Shown: positions 45,401 to 54,011, counted from the stretch's first letter. The stretch: 64,000 bases of DNA from JBATTK01 sp049670505 (GCA_049670505.1 JBATTK010000032.1:1-64000); one strand, 5' to 3'. Notes: generated by a model not told the origin, from the sequence alone. Made by a program: numbers and translations.

Positions 45401-46490
45401 CCTTGTTGAGCTTAAATTGGTTTTCATAAGGGTCATACTTATCAAGACCGTCTTCCGTACCTATCCATAGCACCCCGGAAGGATCAAAATATAAGGCAGA
45501 TATCAAATTATTGACCAAAGAGGTATCATCTGAAAGTATGGTGTAGTACCATTCAAAATCTCCCTTGGCGATATCTTCCAATTGGTTACAAACTAGTAAG
45601 CCGCCCAAAGTTCCTACCCAATATTTTCCATCTGGTGCACGTGCTACGGATACAAAGTAAGGGCCCAAGTTTTCTTTGATCTCCTTATTTTCGATTTCAA
45701 GGTGGGTAAAACTATTTTTAATTTGGTCCAACAGAAAAAGTCCTTCTCGGGTACCTACAAAAATATCGGACTTATGGTCTTCATAAATAAAGTTGATATA
45801 TGGACTCACCGTGTTGGTACTTGGTATTGCTAAATCATATTGTACTATTTGGCCTACGCTACCATCGTTGGTTAAAATGATTTTGGCAACTGAAGCGGTA
45901 CCGTAGCTGCCTGCCCAAATATTTCCCTTTTTATCTTCAAAAATCTCTTTCACATAATAAAAACCGTCAATCTCTATTTTTGAAAAAGTTTCCAATGCTG
46001 TGTTGAAAAGGTAAAGCCCTTTTGTTTTAGTGCCGACCCAGATTCTTTTGAACTTGTCAATATGCACGGAACGTATTTCGTTGTCGGGTAAACTTTGGGG
46101 ATTGTCTTTTTCCGGCAAAAAAGTAGTAAAAGTTTTCTTGTCGAGTTCAAACAAAGTCAGGCCATTTCTAGTGCCTATCCAAAGATGATTATTGTCTTGA
46201 TCTAGTTCTAGCGCTGTTATATCATCATTATTTATGGTATTTGTTTTGTCGGCAGCACTTAAGTATGATTTAAATTGGTATCCATCGAATCTATTCAGAC
46301 CTGAAAAAGTGCCCAACCAAAGAAAACCGGTATCGTCTTGTAGAATATGTCGCACCGAGTTATGCGATAAGCCGTTATCATCATTATAGTGTTCAAATTT
46401 GATATTTTGAGCATTTAAAAAACTACAAAGGATGCATAATAGACTTAGTAAAAGCCATCTATGAACAGTATTTAACACCGCTGAAGCCAT
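42405..46490 (-). CDS. Hybrid two-component system sensor/regulator (HTCS)
   Basis: A 1361-residue HTCS. Order: signal peptide (1-27); two-bladed-propeller sensor built of Reg_prop repeats (about 35-665; repeated W-x-G-T-x-x-G-L); Y_Y_Y domain (about 710-788; LYPGDYTFRLRASNSNG); one TM helix (about 793-815); HisKA with phospho-acceptor His853 (FFTNISHELRTPL); HATPase with Asn972 (LLSNAIKF) and GSGIGL; receiver with Asp1157 (CISDVMMPVMNG) and Lys1209; AraC-type HTH (about 1250-1355). It should sense an oligosaccharide or inositol glycan in the periplasm and activate the locus. It starts only 33 bp after the phosphoesterase gene and is followed by inositol oxygenase, so it appears co-transcribed with its targets. 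Confidence 0.96.
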   Translation of the reverse strand: MASAVLNTVHRWLLLSLLCILCSFLNAQNIKFEHYNDDNGLSHNSVRHILQDDTGFLWLGTFSGLNRFDGYQFKSYLSAADKTNTINNDDITALELDQDNNHLWIGTRNGLTLFELDKKTFTTFLPEKDNPQSLPDNEIRSVHIDKFKRIWVGTKTKGLYLFNTALETFSKIEIDGFYYVKEIFEDKKGNIWAGSYGTASVAKIILTNDGSVGQIVQYDLAIPSTNTVSPYINFIYEDHKSDIFVGTREGLFLLDQIKNSFTHLEIENKEIKENLGPYFVSVARAPDGKYWVGTLGGLLVCNQLEDIAKGDFEWYYTILSDDTSLVNNLISALYFDPSGVLWIGTEDGLDKYDPYENQFKLNKDISTFISNQVPRLRGFSKTYDGKLIVATRHNGLFISNENSFRPLYNGSHDIASIYSDDGYTFFCGLWDGKILVYDYLKKSSRILDVGFKKSAVLAFLKLENEKIIIGSFGEGAVVIDKKTLKADSSFGHLLNDSSINKIIKDENSDTIWFATEDGVVRYAIHTSTEKVYKANSLKQSGLPHDNVSDVIIDNDKRIWAATRLGLAYHDKHSDDFIKLNQPESLEGEWITDMALDADGVLWLNMNNNNIAKFQNKSGVGQVQIFHVNSGNRLDVFSSSGFYHFDDSMIYLAGKNGVISFSPYTLEEELWSPKPFITDFKVQNKEVYHGIEINNQKFLTSGPNFDNEIELKYKNRNFSLQFSSPSYSNQRQNRYQYMLDGFNDNWILANSNSRTVQYTNLYPGDYTFRLRASNSNGYWSEEASYKIKVLSPFWLTYKALFLALFVISILVYVVQGTIKERIRLRQELLSSKLKQERNKKLNDEKLRFFTNISHELRTPLTLILGPAKDLIQQAKENNNDYLNSRSQLIHQNANRLLQLVNQILDFRKAQTGGLDLKVAQTNILRQSKMVFESFKELSKNKSIHYHFNCEDDTLFGWIDKEKYDKILYNLLSNAIKFTKKHGNVDLYVGFNDKSKEHLIVEVSDDGIGIPKASQKNIFSRFYQARNGKESTTGSGIGLSLVKYLVERHKGEITFVSSPNDGTIFKMKLPIGKNCYEDNEINRRQVHTIVEEVPSAASKKRLINTTQIKQKLLIIEDNAELRNYLVDYLSDYYKVYSAENGKDGLQLCQQLKPILCISDVMMPVMNGIKFCKELKNDESISHIPVILLTALSENNDKAMGYDAGADGYLVKPFDPSLLKTRIANIINSRRELKAKFSAETESEVSLLTHSPIDEEFMQKVITLIDLNLAESKLTTSFLCQELGMSSSKLYRKMKELTDLAPNEFIRTVRLKKAAVLLRTRRHNVSEVSDMTGFNDPLYFSRCFRKQFGFPPSNLIKNPVITNS

Positions 46491-46523
46491 AAGGTAATTT
46501 ACAATTTATATGACACTTTCCGC

Positions 46524-48344
46524 TTATTCGTATACGTTTCTAATTGTATTTAAACTCAAATCTATCTTAAAATTTACCGAAGGTGCACCATGATACGCCT
46601 TGTAAAAAATAGTTGCCCATAATGCAAATTCCGTATTTTCAGACTTCCTCATTCTTCGGCATAAGATGTCATATTGTTTGAGTTTGTGTTTCCCAATATC
46701 TACAAATGAGAGTTCATCACCACCGCGCAATCGATAGAAATCATATATCATATCGGCTCCGTTCCATTTGTCAAAACCATTCAACGTAAGGCCGGCATTA
46801 TCCAAATGGTCCTGTAATGAATCCTTATCGCTATTTTTGGTGGACAATAACAACTCTTTCCCTGTTAAGGCAACCAACTGTTCGCTAAAAGATATGGGCC
46901 AATCATTAGGTAAGAAACGAGATTGAACCAATGCTTCCAGATGTTTTTCCACATAACCCTTATAGCTTTTTGAAGCCAAGATTTCATTGTTCCAAAGTTT
47001 AGGGCTATTGGTTTTTTTTAAGTACTCATGTTCTTTTTTATATAAGGGGAAAAAAGAATCAAAACCTCGAACATGCTGCAAAACACTTGTCTCTATTTTA
47101 AGTTCAGTATGGGAGTGCAGGGTCAAAACTTTATACGCGGGCATGTAGGCCGCCAATGAGGGGATTTGAATATTGAAGAGCGTATTTCCCTTTTTTGAGG
47201 TGAAAATTCCGGTATCGTTCATATGCATATGCCCTCCAAGATGAATTTGAATACCAGCGTCTGCAAAGGTCTCGGAGACCATATCCTTGGGTATTCTGTG
47301 CAACTGCATCTTATGGTCACCAAAAAGGGCCCTTATTTCTGATGAAGCCCCATCGTAGAATTCCACCATCGGGTAATGACTGAAAGCAATCAAGGTTTTA
47401 CCCTTGCGTTTTGCTTCAGAAGAAACCTTTTTGACCCAAGCTATCAAATGCTTTTTGTATTGTATTACATTGTTGTAGCCCATACCCGCACCGGAAAACC
47501 CAGAAGTATCCGATCCATTTTCTTTGGGAACATAGACGTTGGCATCAATGGCCAGAAGCCAGATACCATGTACAGGTTCTACCAAATAGCTCATGTCGGG
47601 AACATCGACTGTTGAACCTGTTATTTTGTACTTCCTGTTTTTAAAATTAGATTCCATTACGGCTTTTTGCAAACTGTAGGTTTCATAAGTATAAGTGGAA
47701 TAGGGGGTTTCCCAATACAGGAATTCTTTTCTTGGAAAAAAACCGAAGTCGGCAAGCTCATTGACTATTTCTTTGTAACCCCATTTTTTGATTTCTTGGG
47801 TAACAACTGCAGGTAAGCTTTCAGCGTGATTCCGTACTAAGCTAGAATCACTTACTATAATTTGTCGCTGTCCTTCATCACCAAGAAAATCATGTTTGCC
47901 CCCTTCTTGCAAAAAAGGTCTCACTGGGTCATGGTTGCCGGTGGTCAAAAAAAATTGCATACCATACTGTTCACAATAGGCGTTCAAAATTTTTTTTAAC
48001 GCTTTAATATTGATTGGTTGACCATCATCGCTAAAATCACCTGGCAAAACTACCAGGTTGATATTTTTTGATACCAACTCATCCAGTGCGGCCAAAAAAG
48101 CAAAATAATTTTCATTGAACAACCGGGTTGAACGCAATTGGGCATCCATCGTTCTAATAGTGTAGTAGGCACCTGTTTTTGGGTCTTTAATTCCTTTGTA
48201 TCCCGCGTTTTGAAATTCGGCATGAACGTCGTGCAAATGCACATCTGCAAGAAAGGCTATTTGTATCGGTTTTTGAGCATCGCAATCTATTAAGGAAGCG
48301 AAAAAAAACCAAAATGTGCAAATACCGATTTTTTTCAAATTCAT
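46524..48344 (-). CDS. Secreted calcineurin-like metallophosphoesterase
   Basis: A 606-residue metallophosphoesterase exported by a signal peptide (MNLKKIGICTFWFFFASLIDCDAQ). ATG 48344 is chosen over the in-frame TTG two codons earlier. All metal-binding blocks are present: FLADVHLHD (Asp34, His36), LPGDFSDDG (Asp103), TTGNHD (Asn137, His138), IAFSHYP and LGGHMHMND. The ~200-residue C-terminal extension after about residue 400 is not recognised. Acting next to the phospholipase-C homologue (2 nt upstream), it could dephosphorylate the inositol phosphate or sugar phosphate that enzyme releases. The metal-dependent phosphatase fold is firm; substrate is inferred from context. Confidence 0.9.
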   Translation of the reverse strand: MNLKKIGICTFWFFFASLIDCDAQKPIQIAFLADVHLHDVHAEFQNAGYKGIKDPKTGAYYTIRTMDAQLRSTRLFNENYFAFLAALDELVSKNINLVVLPGDFSDDGQPINIKALKKILNAYCEQYGMQFFLTTGNHDPVRPFLQEGGKHDFLGDEGQRQIIVSDSSLVRNHAESLPAVVTQEIKKWGYKEIVNELADFGFFPRKEFLYWETPYSTYTYETYSLQKAVMESNFKNRKYKITGSTVDVPDMSYLVEPVHGIWLLAIDANVYVPKENGSDTSGFSGAGMGYNNVIQYKKHLIAWVKKVSSEAKRKGKTLIAFSHYPMVEFYDGASSEIRALFGDHKMQLHRIPKDMVSETFADAGIQIHLGGHMHMNDTGIFTSKKGNTLFNIQIPSLAAYMPAYKVLTLHSHTELKIETSVLQHVRGFDSFFPLYKKEHEYLKKTNSPKLWNNEILASKSYKGYVEKHLEALVQSRFLPNDWPISFSEQLVALTGKELLLSTKNSDKDSLQDHLDNAGLTLNGFDKWNGADMIYDFYRLRGGDELSFVDIGKHKLKQYDILCRRMRKSENTEFALWATIFYKAYHGAPSVNFKIDLSLNTIRNVYE

Positions 48345-48346
48345 AG

Positions 48347-49432
48347 TCAATCTCTTATCTTTTCATAACTTCCATCATTAAAAATGATTTGAAAATCCGA
48401 TGAAAACAGTTTGGTTGGAATATAATAATCAGTAGAAATAACTTGTGCTCCCGAGGCTTTTGCTTTCTCAAACCTAGTATAATCATTTGTTCTTGCTTCC
48501 TTGGTGCCGGCGTCGGCACGGGTACGTACCATATATCCTTTTGCTACCAATCCTTTTATATAGTTGAAGTCTCTAACCGGGTCATTAATAATTCTAAAAG
48601 CCGCTTCCGGGCTTCCCTCAGGGCTGTTTGCAAAGAGAACCCGATTCTTCAGGGATGGATAATTCTTAATATATCTGTTGATTTTTTCTTCTTTTTCATC
48701 CAAAACAAAAAGAAACCGGCCTTTTAGGGTATCGATAGCGGGCCATCCTTTTTCCAATATGGCCTTTTCCAAGGTTGGAAAATCGCCCCGAACTAAATCT
48801 GGGGTAATCAATTGTTTATCTATAAAAACACTTCTTATTTCCAAATCGATGCTATCCAATGCAGCAGTAGTAAAGGGCAAAGGTTTTTGACCTTGCAGTA
48901 TGTGACTATCCTTGGCATTTATCAAAATGATAACTGGTGTATGGTCCGGATTTTTTTCAGACCATTGTTTTAATTCCCCCAATCCATTTTTAAAAAGCAA
49001 TTGATGACTTCTAAAGTCAATATCCTGTATATGGAACATTTTCAGCCCTGGCCGCGCCAAAACTCCTTTTTCATCAAAAGGCAATGGTATTAAACCCATT
49101 TCTTTCACAATTTTAAGCCCTTTAGGGTTTGCATAGTGTCCCCCCAAGGGGTCGTGAAAAATGTCCAATTCTAAATTTCTAAGCCCCAAGTCCAATTGTG
49201 CCGTAAGACTTGGGTGTTCATATTGCAATGATTTGGCGGTATGTGGATCATGTTCAAAAAGATATTGCCACAATGGTTTTTCTATGGCAATCTTGTAGCT
49301 GTTGTGACTCCCTATAATTTGAATTGAAGCGAGAGAATTAGGTCCATTTTGTTGACTGAAAACACTTAAAACTGTCACACTTATGAATGCCAATAACCAA
49401 AAAAGCCCGATTCTATTTAAGTACAACATCAT
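48347..49432 (-). CDS. Ca2+-dependent phosphatidylinositol phospholipase C-like phosphodiesterase
   Basis: A 361-residue secreted protein (signal ending VLSVFSQQ) of the Ca2+-dependent PI-PLC1 type, a TIM-barrel fold cleaving phosphodiesters next to inositol. Catalytic features: IIGSHNSYK with His43, DLGLRNLELDIF with Glu88/Asp90 as calcium ligands, and KMFHIQDIDF with His134 as second catalytic His. The strand VIILINAKDS has Asn172 where I would expect an acidic residue in some relatives. The C-terminal half closes the barrel (GYMVRTRADAGT, VISTDYYIP). It lies 40 bp after GH92 and 2 nt before the phosphoesterase. With inositol oxygenase in the same unit, release of inositol phosphate from a lipid- or glycan-linked phosphoinositol is the best reading. 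Confidence 0.88.
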   Translation of the reverse strand: MMLYLNRIGLFWLLAFISVTVLSVFSQQNGPNSLASIQIIGSHNSYKIAIEKPLWQYLFEHDPHTAKSLQYEHPSLTAQLDLGLRNLELDIFHDPLGGHYANPKGLKIVKEMGLIPLPFDEKGVLARPGLKMFHIQDIDFRSHQLLFKNGLGELKQWSEKNPDHTPVIILINAKDSHILQGQKPLPFTTAALDSIDLEIRSVFIDKQLITPDLVRGDFPTLEKAILEKGWPAIDTLKGRFLFVLDEKEEKINRYIKNYPSLKNRVLFANSPEGSPEAAFRIINDPVRDFNYIKGLVAKGYMVRTRADAGTKEARTNDYTRFEKAKASGAQVISTDYYIPTKLFSSDFQIIFNDGSYEKIRD

Positions 49433-49472
49433 TATTTCGTTTTTAACAGCTATGTTATAACCAAAGAAAATA

Positions 49473-51797
49473 CTACTGATCTATAGTATCTTCTGATGAC
49501 ATTTTAAGTGTAAGCGCACCACCACTTACTATTTTATCGTGAGCGATGGTAAAACGTTTTATTGGTTCTCCGTTCAATAGCATCTTATTCACGTAAACAT
49601 TTTCAGCACTATTATTTTCCGTTTTGATCTCAAAAGTTTTCCCTTGATAAAAATCGGTGTTTAATTGAATCGTAATCTTATCAAAAATAGGGCTGCCAAT
49701 TTGATATTCGGGATTTTCTGTAGTGCCTCCATCCATCTGAAAGATGCCCATTTTCATCAAAACCGCCAAACTGCCCATCAATCCTTGGTCTTCATCACCA
49801 TTATACCCTGTTTTTGGAGAGAGGCCGCTGAAAACAGATCGCACTACTTGTCGTGACCAGTATTGGGTGAGATCGGGTCTTCCTAGTTTTGAAAAGATAA
49901 ATGCTGTTTGCATTGAAGGTTGGTTGCCATAGTTAATGGGAATACGGCTGTTTTCGGGATGTATTTCGCGTTCGTGCGAACTACCTGCGGTAAAACCTTG
50001 TTTCCGTGCTTTTTCAAATTGGTCGTTTAATTTTTGAATCGCTTTTTCTCTGCCGCCCATCAAACTTGCCAATCCTTCCAAATCATGTGGTACAAACCAA
50101 GTGGACTGTACACCATTGGATTCGTTGAACCCGTTTTCATATAGGTAGGGGTCAAAATCTTCTTTCCAAACCCCGTCAACATTTTTAGGACGCATCCAAT
50201 TGGTTTGTGAATCGAACACATTTTTATAGTTTTTGGAACGTTTCATGAAATAGGTATAATCCGCTTCATACCCCAATTTATTGGCCAACTGTGCCAGGGT
50301 AAAATCTTGATATGCATATTCCATGGTTAAACTTGCCCCGTCTTGATGACCACCAAATTTACCCTCGGGAATGGGATAGGGAACATAGCCTTTCTCCAAA
50401 TAGTATTCAAAACCACCGCCTTTGTTGGTAAGGTGCTCATAACCCACTTTTTCCATCATGCCGCCTGACATATGGTTTTTCTTCAATTTTTGATAGATGG
50501 AATCAAGATTTTCTGTAATAGAGCCTTGTTGTATAGCACTTACGATAAACGGAGTAGTTGAGGCACCGGTCATCACATAGGTATAATTTCCACCGGATGG
50601 CCCACGGGGGATAAGGCCACCGTCTTTTTCATATTGCAATAACGATTGTACAAATTCTTTTTTAATTTCAGGGTACACAAGGCCCCAAAGGGTGCTTATA
50701 GTCCATTGGGCTCCCCAAAAAGCGTCCGAATTATAATGGTTAAAAGCTGGAGTTCCATCAAGTCTCAAAGGAAGTTGCCCAACCCTAAACTTTTCACCCA
50801 TATTGTTTGGATAAGAACCATTGACATCGTTAATAATTTTACGTCCCAAAAGGGCATGCCATAAATCCGTATAAAAACGTCTTTGCTGGATTTTTGTGCC
50901 ACCTTCAACAGTTATTCTACCCAAAAGGTCGTTCCATTCTTTTTTAGAATCCGCAACTATTTCTTCAAAATCCCAATCGGGTAGTTCAATAAGCATATTT
51001 CGTTTTGCATTTTCTATGGATGTATAGGAAATCCCTACTTTCATCAAAACAGGCCGGTCAGTATCTTCAAGGTTTATACTATAATTACCGGTAGCTCCAT
51101 CTTTTTCAAGTGTTTTTATGGGGGTATTGAGATCGATATAAAAGAAAACGGTATTCGACTTTGGTTTTCGCTTTGTGGGTGCAATTACAAATTCCCCGCT
51201 TAATCGAGAATCGCTCAGTTGCCATAGTTTTCCATTTATGGTCTCGCAGGGCCCCAAGCGCTTGTTCAAATTAAAAAGGATGGCGTTTTGAGTACCTTTC
51301 GGATACGTGTACCTATGGAATCCTGTACGAATGGTACTGGTCAATTCCGCCTTCACATTATAGCGTTTCAGTTTAACGGAATGATAGCCTACCGAAACCT
51401 CTTCATCATCATGGCTGAACTTTGAGTAGTAATCGGTATAAATGGATTTTTTATTGAGTTTATTAAGGGTGACAGGCATCACGGAAAGCCCGGATAGCTG
51501 CCATGCATGGATGTGGCTAAACCCCTTTATGGTGTCTATTTCGTATCGATAACCACTACCCCAAGTGCCCTTAAGCTGCGTATCAGGACTCAAATTTACC
51601 ATGCCAAAAGGTCGGCTGGCCGATGCAAACAAGAACCATCTGGAGTTTTCGGTATCCAGTTGGGGATATACAAGATCTGCCGGTGTTAAAACGTTATTTT
51701 TTCCGACCTTCGACACTGGATTTGAAGGGTTACTACAGGAGTTCCAAAGAATGAGCAAGAAGGGAAACGATATGACAAGTGCTTTTTTCAAAATCAT
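49473..51797 (-). CDS. GH92 alpha-mannosidase lipoprotein
   Basis: A 774-residue GH92 exo-alpha-mannosidase, a calcium-dependent inverting family. Lipoprotein signal ends LLILWNSC (Cys21). The N-terminal beta-sandwich (about 35-285; GSGYRYEIDTIKGFSHIH) precedes the (alpha/alpha)6 barrel. The general acid should be Glu559 (FNESNGVQSTWFVPHD) and the base Asp670 (GYNGDEDQG); their 111-residue spacing equals that of Glu533/Asp644 in BT3990 as I remember it. The usual GNEPS signature reads GNQPS (Gln626). Its ATG shares one base with the stop of the GH115-like gene. Natural linkage preference is not readable, but a terminal alpha-mannose is implied for the target of this locus. Confidence 0.92.
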   Translation of the reverse strand: MILKKALVISFPFLLILWNSCSNPSNPVSKVGKNNVLTPADLVYPQLDTENSRWFLFASASRPFGMVNLSPDTQLKGTWGSGYRYEIDTIKGFSHIHAWQLSGLSVMPVTLNKLNKKSIYTDYYSKFSHDDEEVSVGYHSVKLKRYNVKAELTSTIRTGFHRYTYPKGTQNAILFNLNKRLGPCETINGKLWQLSDSRLSGEFVIAPTKRKPKSNTVFFYIDLNTPIKTLEKDGATGNYSINLEDTDRPVLMKVGISYTSIENAKRNMLIELPDWDFEEIVADSKKEWNDLLGRITVEGGTKIQQRRFYTDLWHALLGRKIINDVNGSYPNNMGEKFRVGQLPLRLDGTPAFNHYNSDAFWGAQWTISTLWGLVYPEIKKEFVQSLLQYEKDGGLIPRGPSGGNYTYVMTGASTTPFIVSAIQQGSITENLDSIYQKLKKNHMSGGMMEKVGYEHLTNKGGGFEYYLEKGYVPYPIPEGKFGGHQDGASLTMEYAYQDFTLAQLANKLGYEADYTYFMKRSKNYKNVFDSQTNWMRPKNVDGVWKEDFDPYLYENGFNESNGVQSTWFVPHDLEGLASLMGGREKAIQKLNDQFEKARKQGFTAGSSHEREIHPENSRIPINYGNQPSMQTAFIFSKLGRPDLTQYWSRQVVRSVFSGLSPKTGYNGDEDQGLMGSLAVLMKMGIFQMDGGTTENPEYQIGSPIFDKITIQLNTDFYQGKTFEIKTENNSAENVYVNKMLLNGEPIKRFTIAHDKIVSGGALTLKMSSEDTIDQ

Positions 51798-53863
51798 TAT
51801 TGCTTTTTTGCCATTTTGGTCAGGTTATCAACTATGGCATTCAACATTTTCCGTGATGGAAAACCATTGTTCGGCCTTCTTATTTTGGGATCGTACCACC
51901 CGGCCCATTTGGAATTTTTGTCCCCCTCCATACGATTTTTGTATAACGCGCTTAGTTGCAATTCCAAATCTTTCAATAACTGCATTGCCTTTTGAAGCGA
52001 CTCTTGATTACCACTGGTCTCAAATTTTCGTTTTAAAAGGCACATTTTGTGCAAGGTCATTTCAAAAGTTATGAGGTCATTGTACAATAATGCCGGTACG
52101 TATATGTATGAGTAATAGAACTCATGATTACTTGCATTACTGTTCAATCCCTTTTGAGCTTCAGCTAAAGCGCTATCCACATGTTTTTTGACCTTTATGA
52201 CGTTTTCAATATCGTTTTTTACTTGCTCAAACTCATTGGGCACAGGTGGTTTCCCGGGACGTTCAATAGGTGAATTTGATAAATAGGCTATAGCTTCACG
52301 TATTTCCCATAAGTGTTGTACGTAGCCAATTCTTGCTACATTTTGTGCCTTGTTCAACGACTTCATTGAATTTACGGCGTACGTTGCCCTTTCATTGTCA
52401 AAATAGCGTTGTGACCACGTTTCATAAAACACTTCTCCGTCAAACGAATTAGGATCATAACATACTTTGCTATAAGCTTCTAAATTGAGTAAAAAAGGTC
52501 TGAAGTTCTGTCCGTTGACCATACAATAGGCATCTGCACCATAATCATCAAACATCGTTTTCATTTCGGTTTCTACCTTTTCCGGATATGGATTGTGCAC
52601 GGTGTGGTTCAACCAGAAACCAGCGTGCATATAGGTGCCAAATTGGTATCCGTCCGTGGTTTCGGGCATATGGTCAAAATCACCGAAACCATTGTCCGCC
52701 CAAGCTATAATCCAATCTTTGGGAGGCCGGAACCCATCATTGTACATTTCCATAGCATCTGAATAACAAATAAGTGCCTTGGTCGCATTACTCCTATAAG
52801 AATCTACCAATTGGTCAAATACTTTAAACACTTCGTTAAAGACCTCAACCTTGTCTTCGCCACAGCTGCTTTTGTATTCCCAATCCCAAACTTGGTTTCG
52901 AGGTCTAAGGATAAAAATATCGGTTTTTGCAAGTGGCGTTTCTTCAAAATAGTAGCGCCAAGCGTTTACCCAATCTTTTTTATACTCCTTCCAACAGCTG
53001 GCTTTATCTTCATCCATAGGCTGTATTTGGTAGCTTAATGCAAAATCAACTTGAATTTTCATACCTCTGCTATGGGCATAATCCATCATCTTCTCCAAAT
53101 ATTTTAAATCAATTTGATAATCGGGCGCTAGTTTTTTGTACTCTGGTCTAAGAAAGAATTCCGGTCTCCCCAACATGTCAAAAAATTGAATGGCATTGTA
53201 CCGCAACCGTACCAAAGAATTAATCATTTCGGTATAGCTTTCCCAATCGTACTCCAATAGTTTTCCCCTGTAATTGGCTAGTTCATCAACATCGTTCTCA
53301 AAATAGCAGAGAATAGGTACTTTTGGTGGCGCAATTTCTCTATTTTTAAAATCAAATAAGTCTATCTCTTTGTTTTTGAGTGGGTGCCTTCCGGTCCAAT
53401 AGGCCAACGGGTCAATCCCTAAAACTTCCTCGGCATAGTCATATACGGCATATTGCAGACCTTGAATATCCGAACCGGCCAAAATAATGGCATCCTGTTC
53501 ATTGGACAATGGAATTTTGGCCCAAATACCCCCACGTGGTCCCGGATGGTCCGTGGTCAATAGGATATCATTATCTCCCAATAATTTTGCCAAAAACTTA
53601 TTTGATACTATGGTGCCAACTACAATTATTTTACCATCATTTGGTATAGGTTGTTCCTCCGATATTACATGGATGGAATCGTATAAGACTTTGTTTAAAT
53701 CTAATATCAGGTCTTTTATAATAATGGATTCTCTTTGTTCAAGAGCATCTCCGACCACCAAATAACAGATGGCTTTCTTACCCTTGCTACATGAGGCCAA
53801 CAAAAGAAACAAAGTAAAAATACCAACAACAATTTTAGTTCTGCCGTATTGTATTTTGCACAT
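51797..53863 (-). CDS. GH115-like alpha-glucuronidase lipoprotein, short form
   Basis: A 688-residue lipoprotein (signal ending LLLASC) whose layout matches GH115 alpha-glucuronidases. The N-terminal domain (about 30-175) ends IILAGSDIQGLQYAVYDYAEEVLGIDPLAYWTG, the GH115/GH67-type lead-in. The barrel has PPKVPILCYFENDVDEL, MEMYNDGFRPPKDWIIAWADNGFGDFDHMPE and MFDDYGADAYCMVNGQNFRPFLLNLEAY, counterparts of the WADDNxGxxRxLP and YGADRxWIVNVGDxKP blocks of the family. It is shorter than characterised members (about 800-950) because the C-terminal beta-sandwich is missing. GH115 enzymes remove alpha-1,2-linked glucuronate. Similarity is clear but remote, so specificity may differ. Confidence 0.75.
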   Translation of the reverse strand: MCKIQYGRTKIVVGIFTLFLLLASCSKGKKAICYLVVGDALEQRESIIIKDLILDLNKVLYDSIHVISEEQPIPNDGKIIVVGTIVSNKFLAKLLGDNDILLTTDHPGPRGGIWAKIPLSNEQDAIILAGSDIQGLQYAVYDYAEEVLGIDPLAYWTGRHPLKNKEIDLFDFKNREIAPPKVPILCYFENDVDELANYRGKLLEYDWESYTEMINSLVRLRYNAIQFFDMLGRPEFFLRPEYKKLAPDYQIDLKYLEKMMDYAHSRGMKIQVDFALSYQIQPMDEDKASCWKEYKKDWVNAWRYYFEETPLAKTDIFILRPRNQVWDWEYKSSCGEDKVEVFNEVFKVFDQLVDSYRSNATKALICYSDAMEMYNDGFRPPKDWIIAWADNGFGDFDHMPETTDGYQFGTYMHAGFWLNHTVHNPYPEKVETEMKTMFDDYGADAYCMVNGQNFRPFLLNLEAYSKVCYDPNSFDGEVFYETWSQRYFDNERATYAVNSMKSLNKAQNVARIGYVQHLWEIREAIAYLSNSPIERPGKPPVPNEFEQVKNDIENVIKVKKHVDSALAEAQKGLNSNASNHEFYYSYIYVPALLYNDLITFEMTLHKMCLLKRKFETSGNQESLQKAMQLLKDLELQLSALYKNRMEGDKNSKWAGWYDPKIRRPNNGFPSRKMLNAIVDNLTKMAKKQ

Positions 53864-53927
53864 CCCTACTAATTTTATTCGATTTTTAATTTAGAGGTGA
53901 TTAACCATAGTTTTCAAATCCAAATAA

Positions 53928-53956
53928 AATGGGCAAGCAACATATACCTGCCCATT
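53928..53956 (-). promoter_or_regulatory. Hairpin between SusD and the downstream enzyme genes
   Basis: Perfect 8-bp inverted repeat, AATGGGCA (53928-53935) and TGCCCATT (53949-53956), with a 13-nt loop. On the minus strand it is followed by TTATTTGG. It sits in the 148-bp gap between SusD and the GH115-like gene and may act as a leaky terminator or RNA-processing/stability element that keeps SusC/D transcripts more abundant than enzyme transcripts. Confidence 0.55.
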
Positions 53957-54011
53957 ACGCTTGAAAAAAAACTAAACTAACCTAACATAAAAAACAATTA
54001 TTACAATTTTC

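Noticed and set aside
49905..49937. First reading of the GH92 enzyme as a mannose-1-phosphate hydrolase that lost its catalytic acid (GNEPS to GNQPS).
   Set aside because: The acid of BT3990-type enzymes is in the segment before WFVPHD. Here that is Glu559, and its 111-residue distance to Asp670 agrees with the known acid-base spacing, so the acid is kept.
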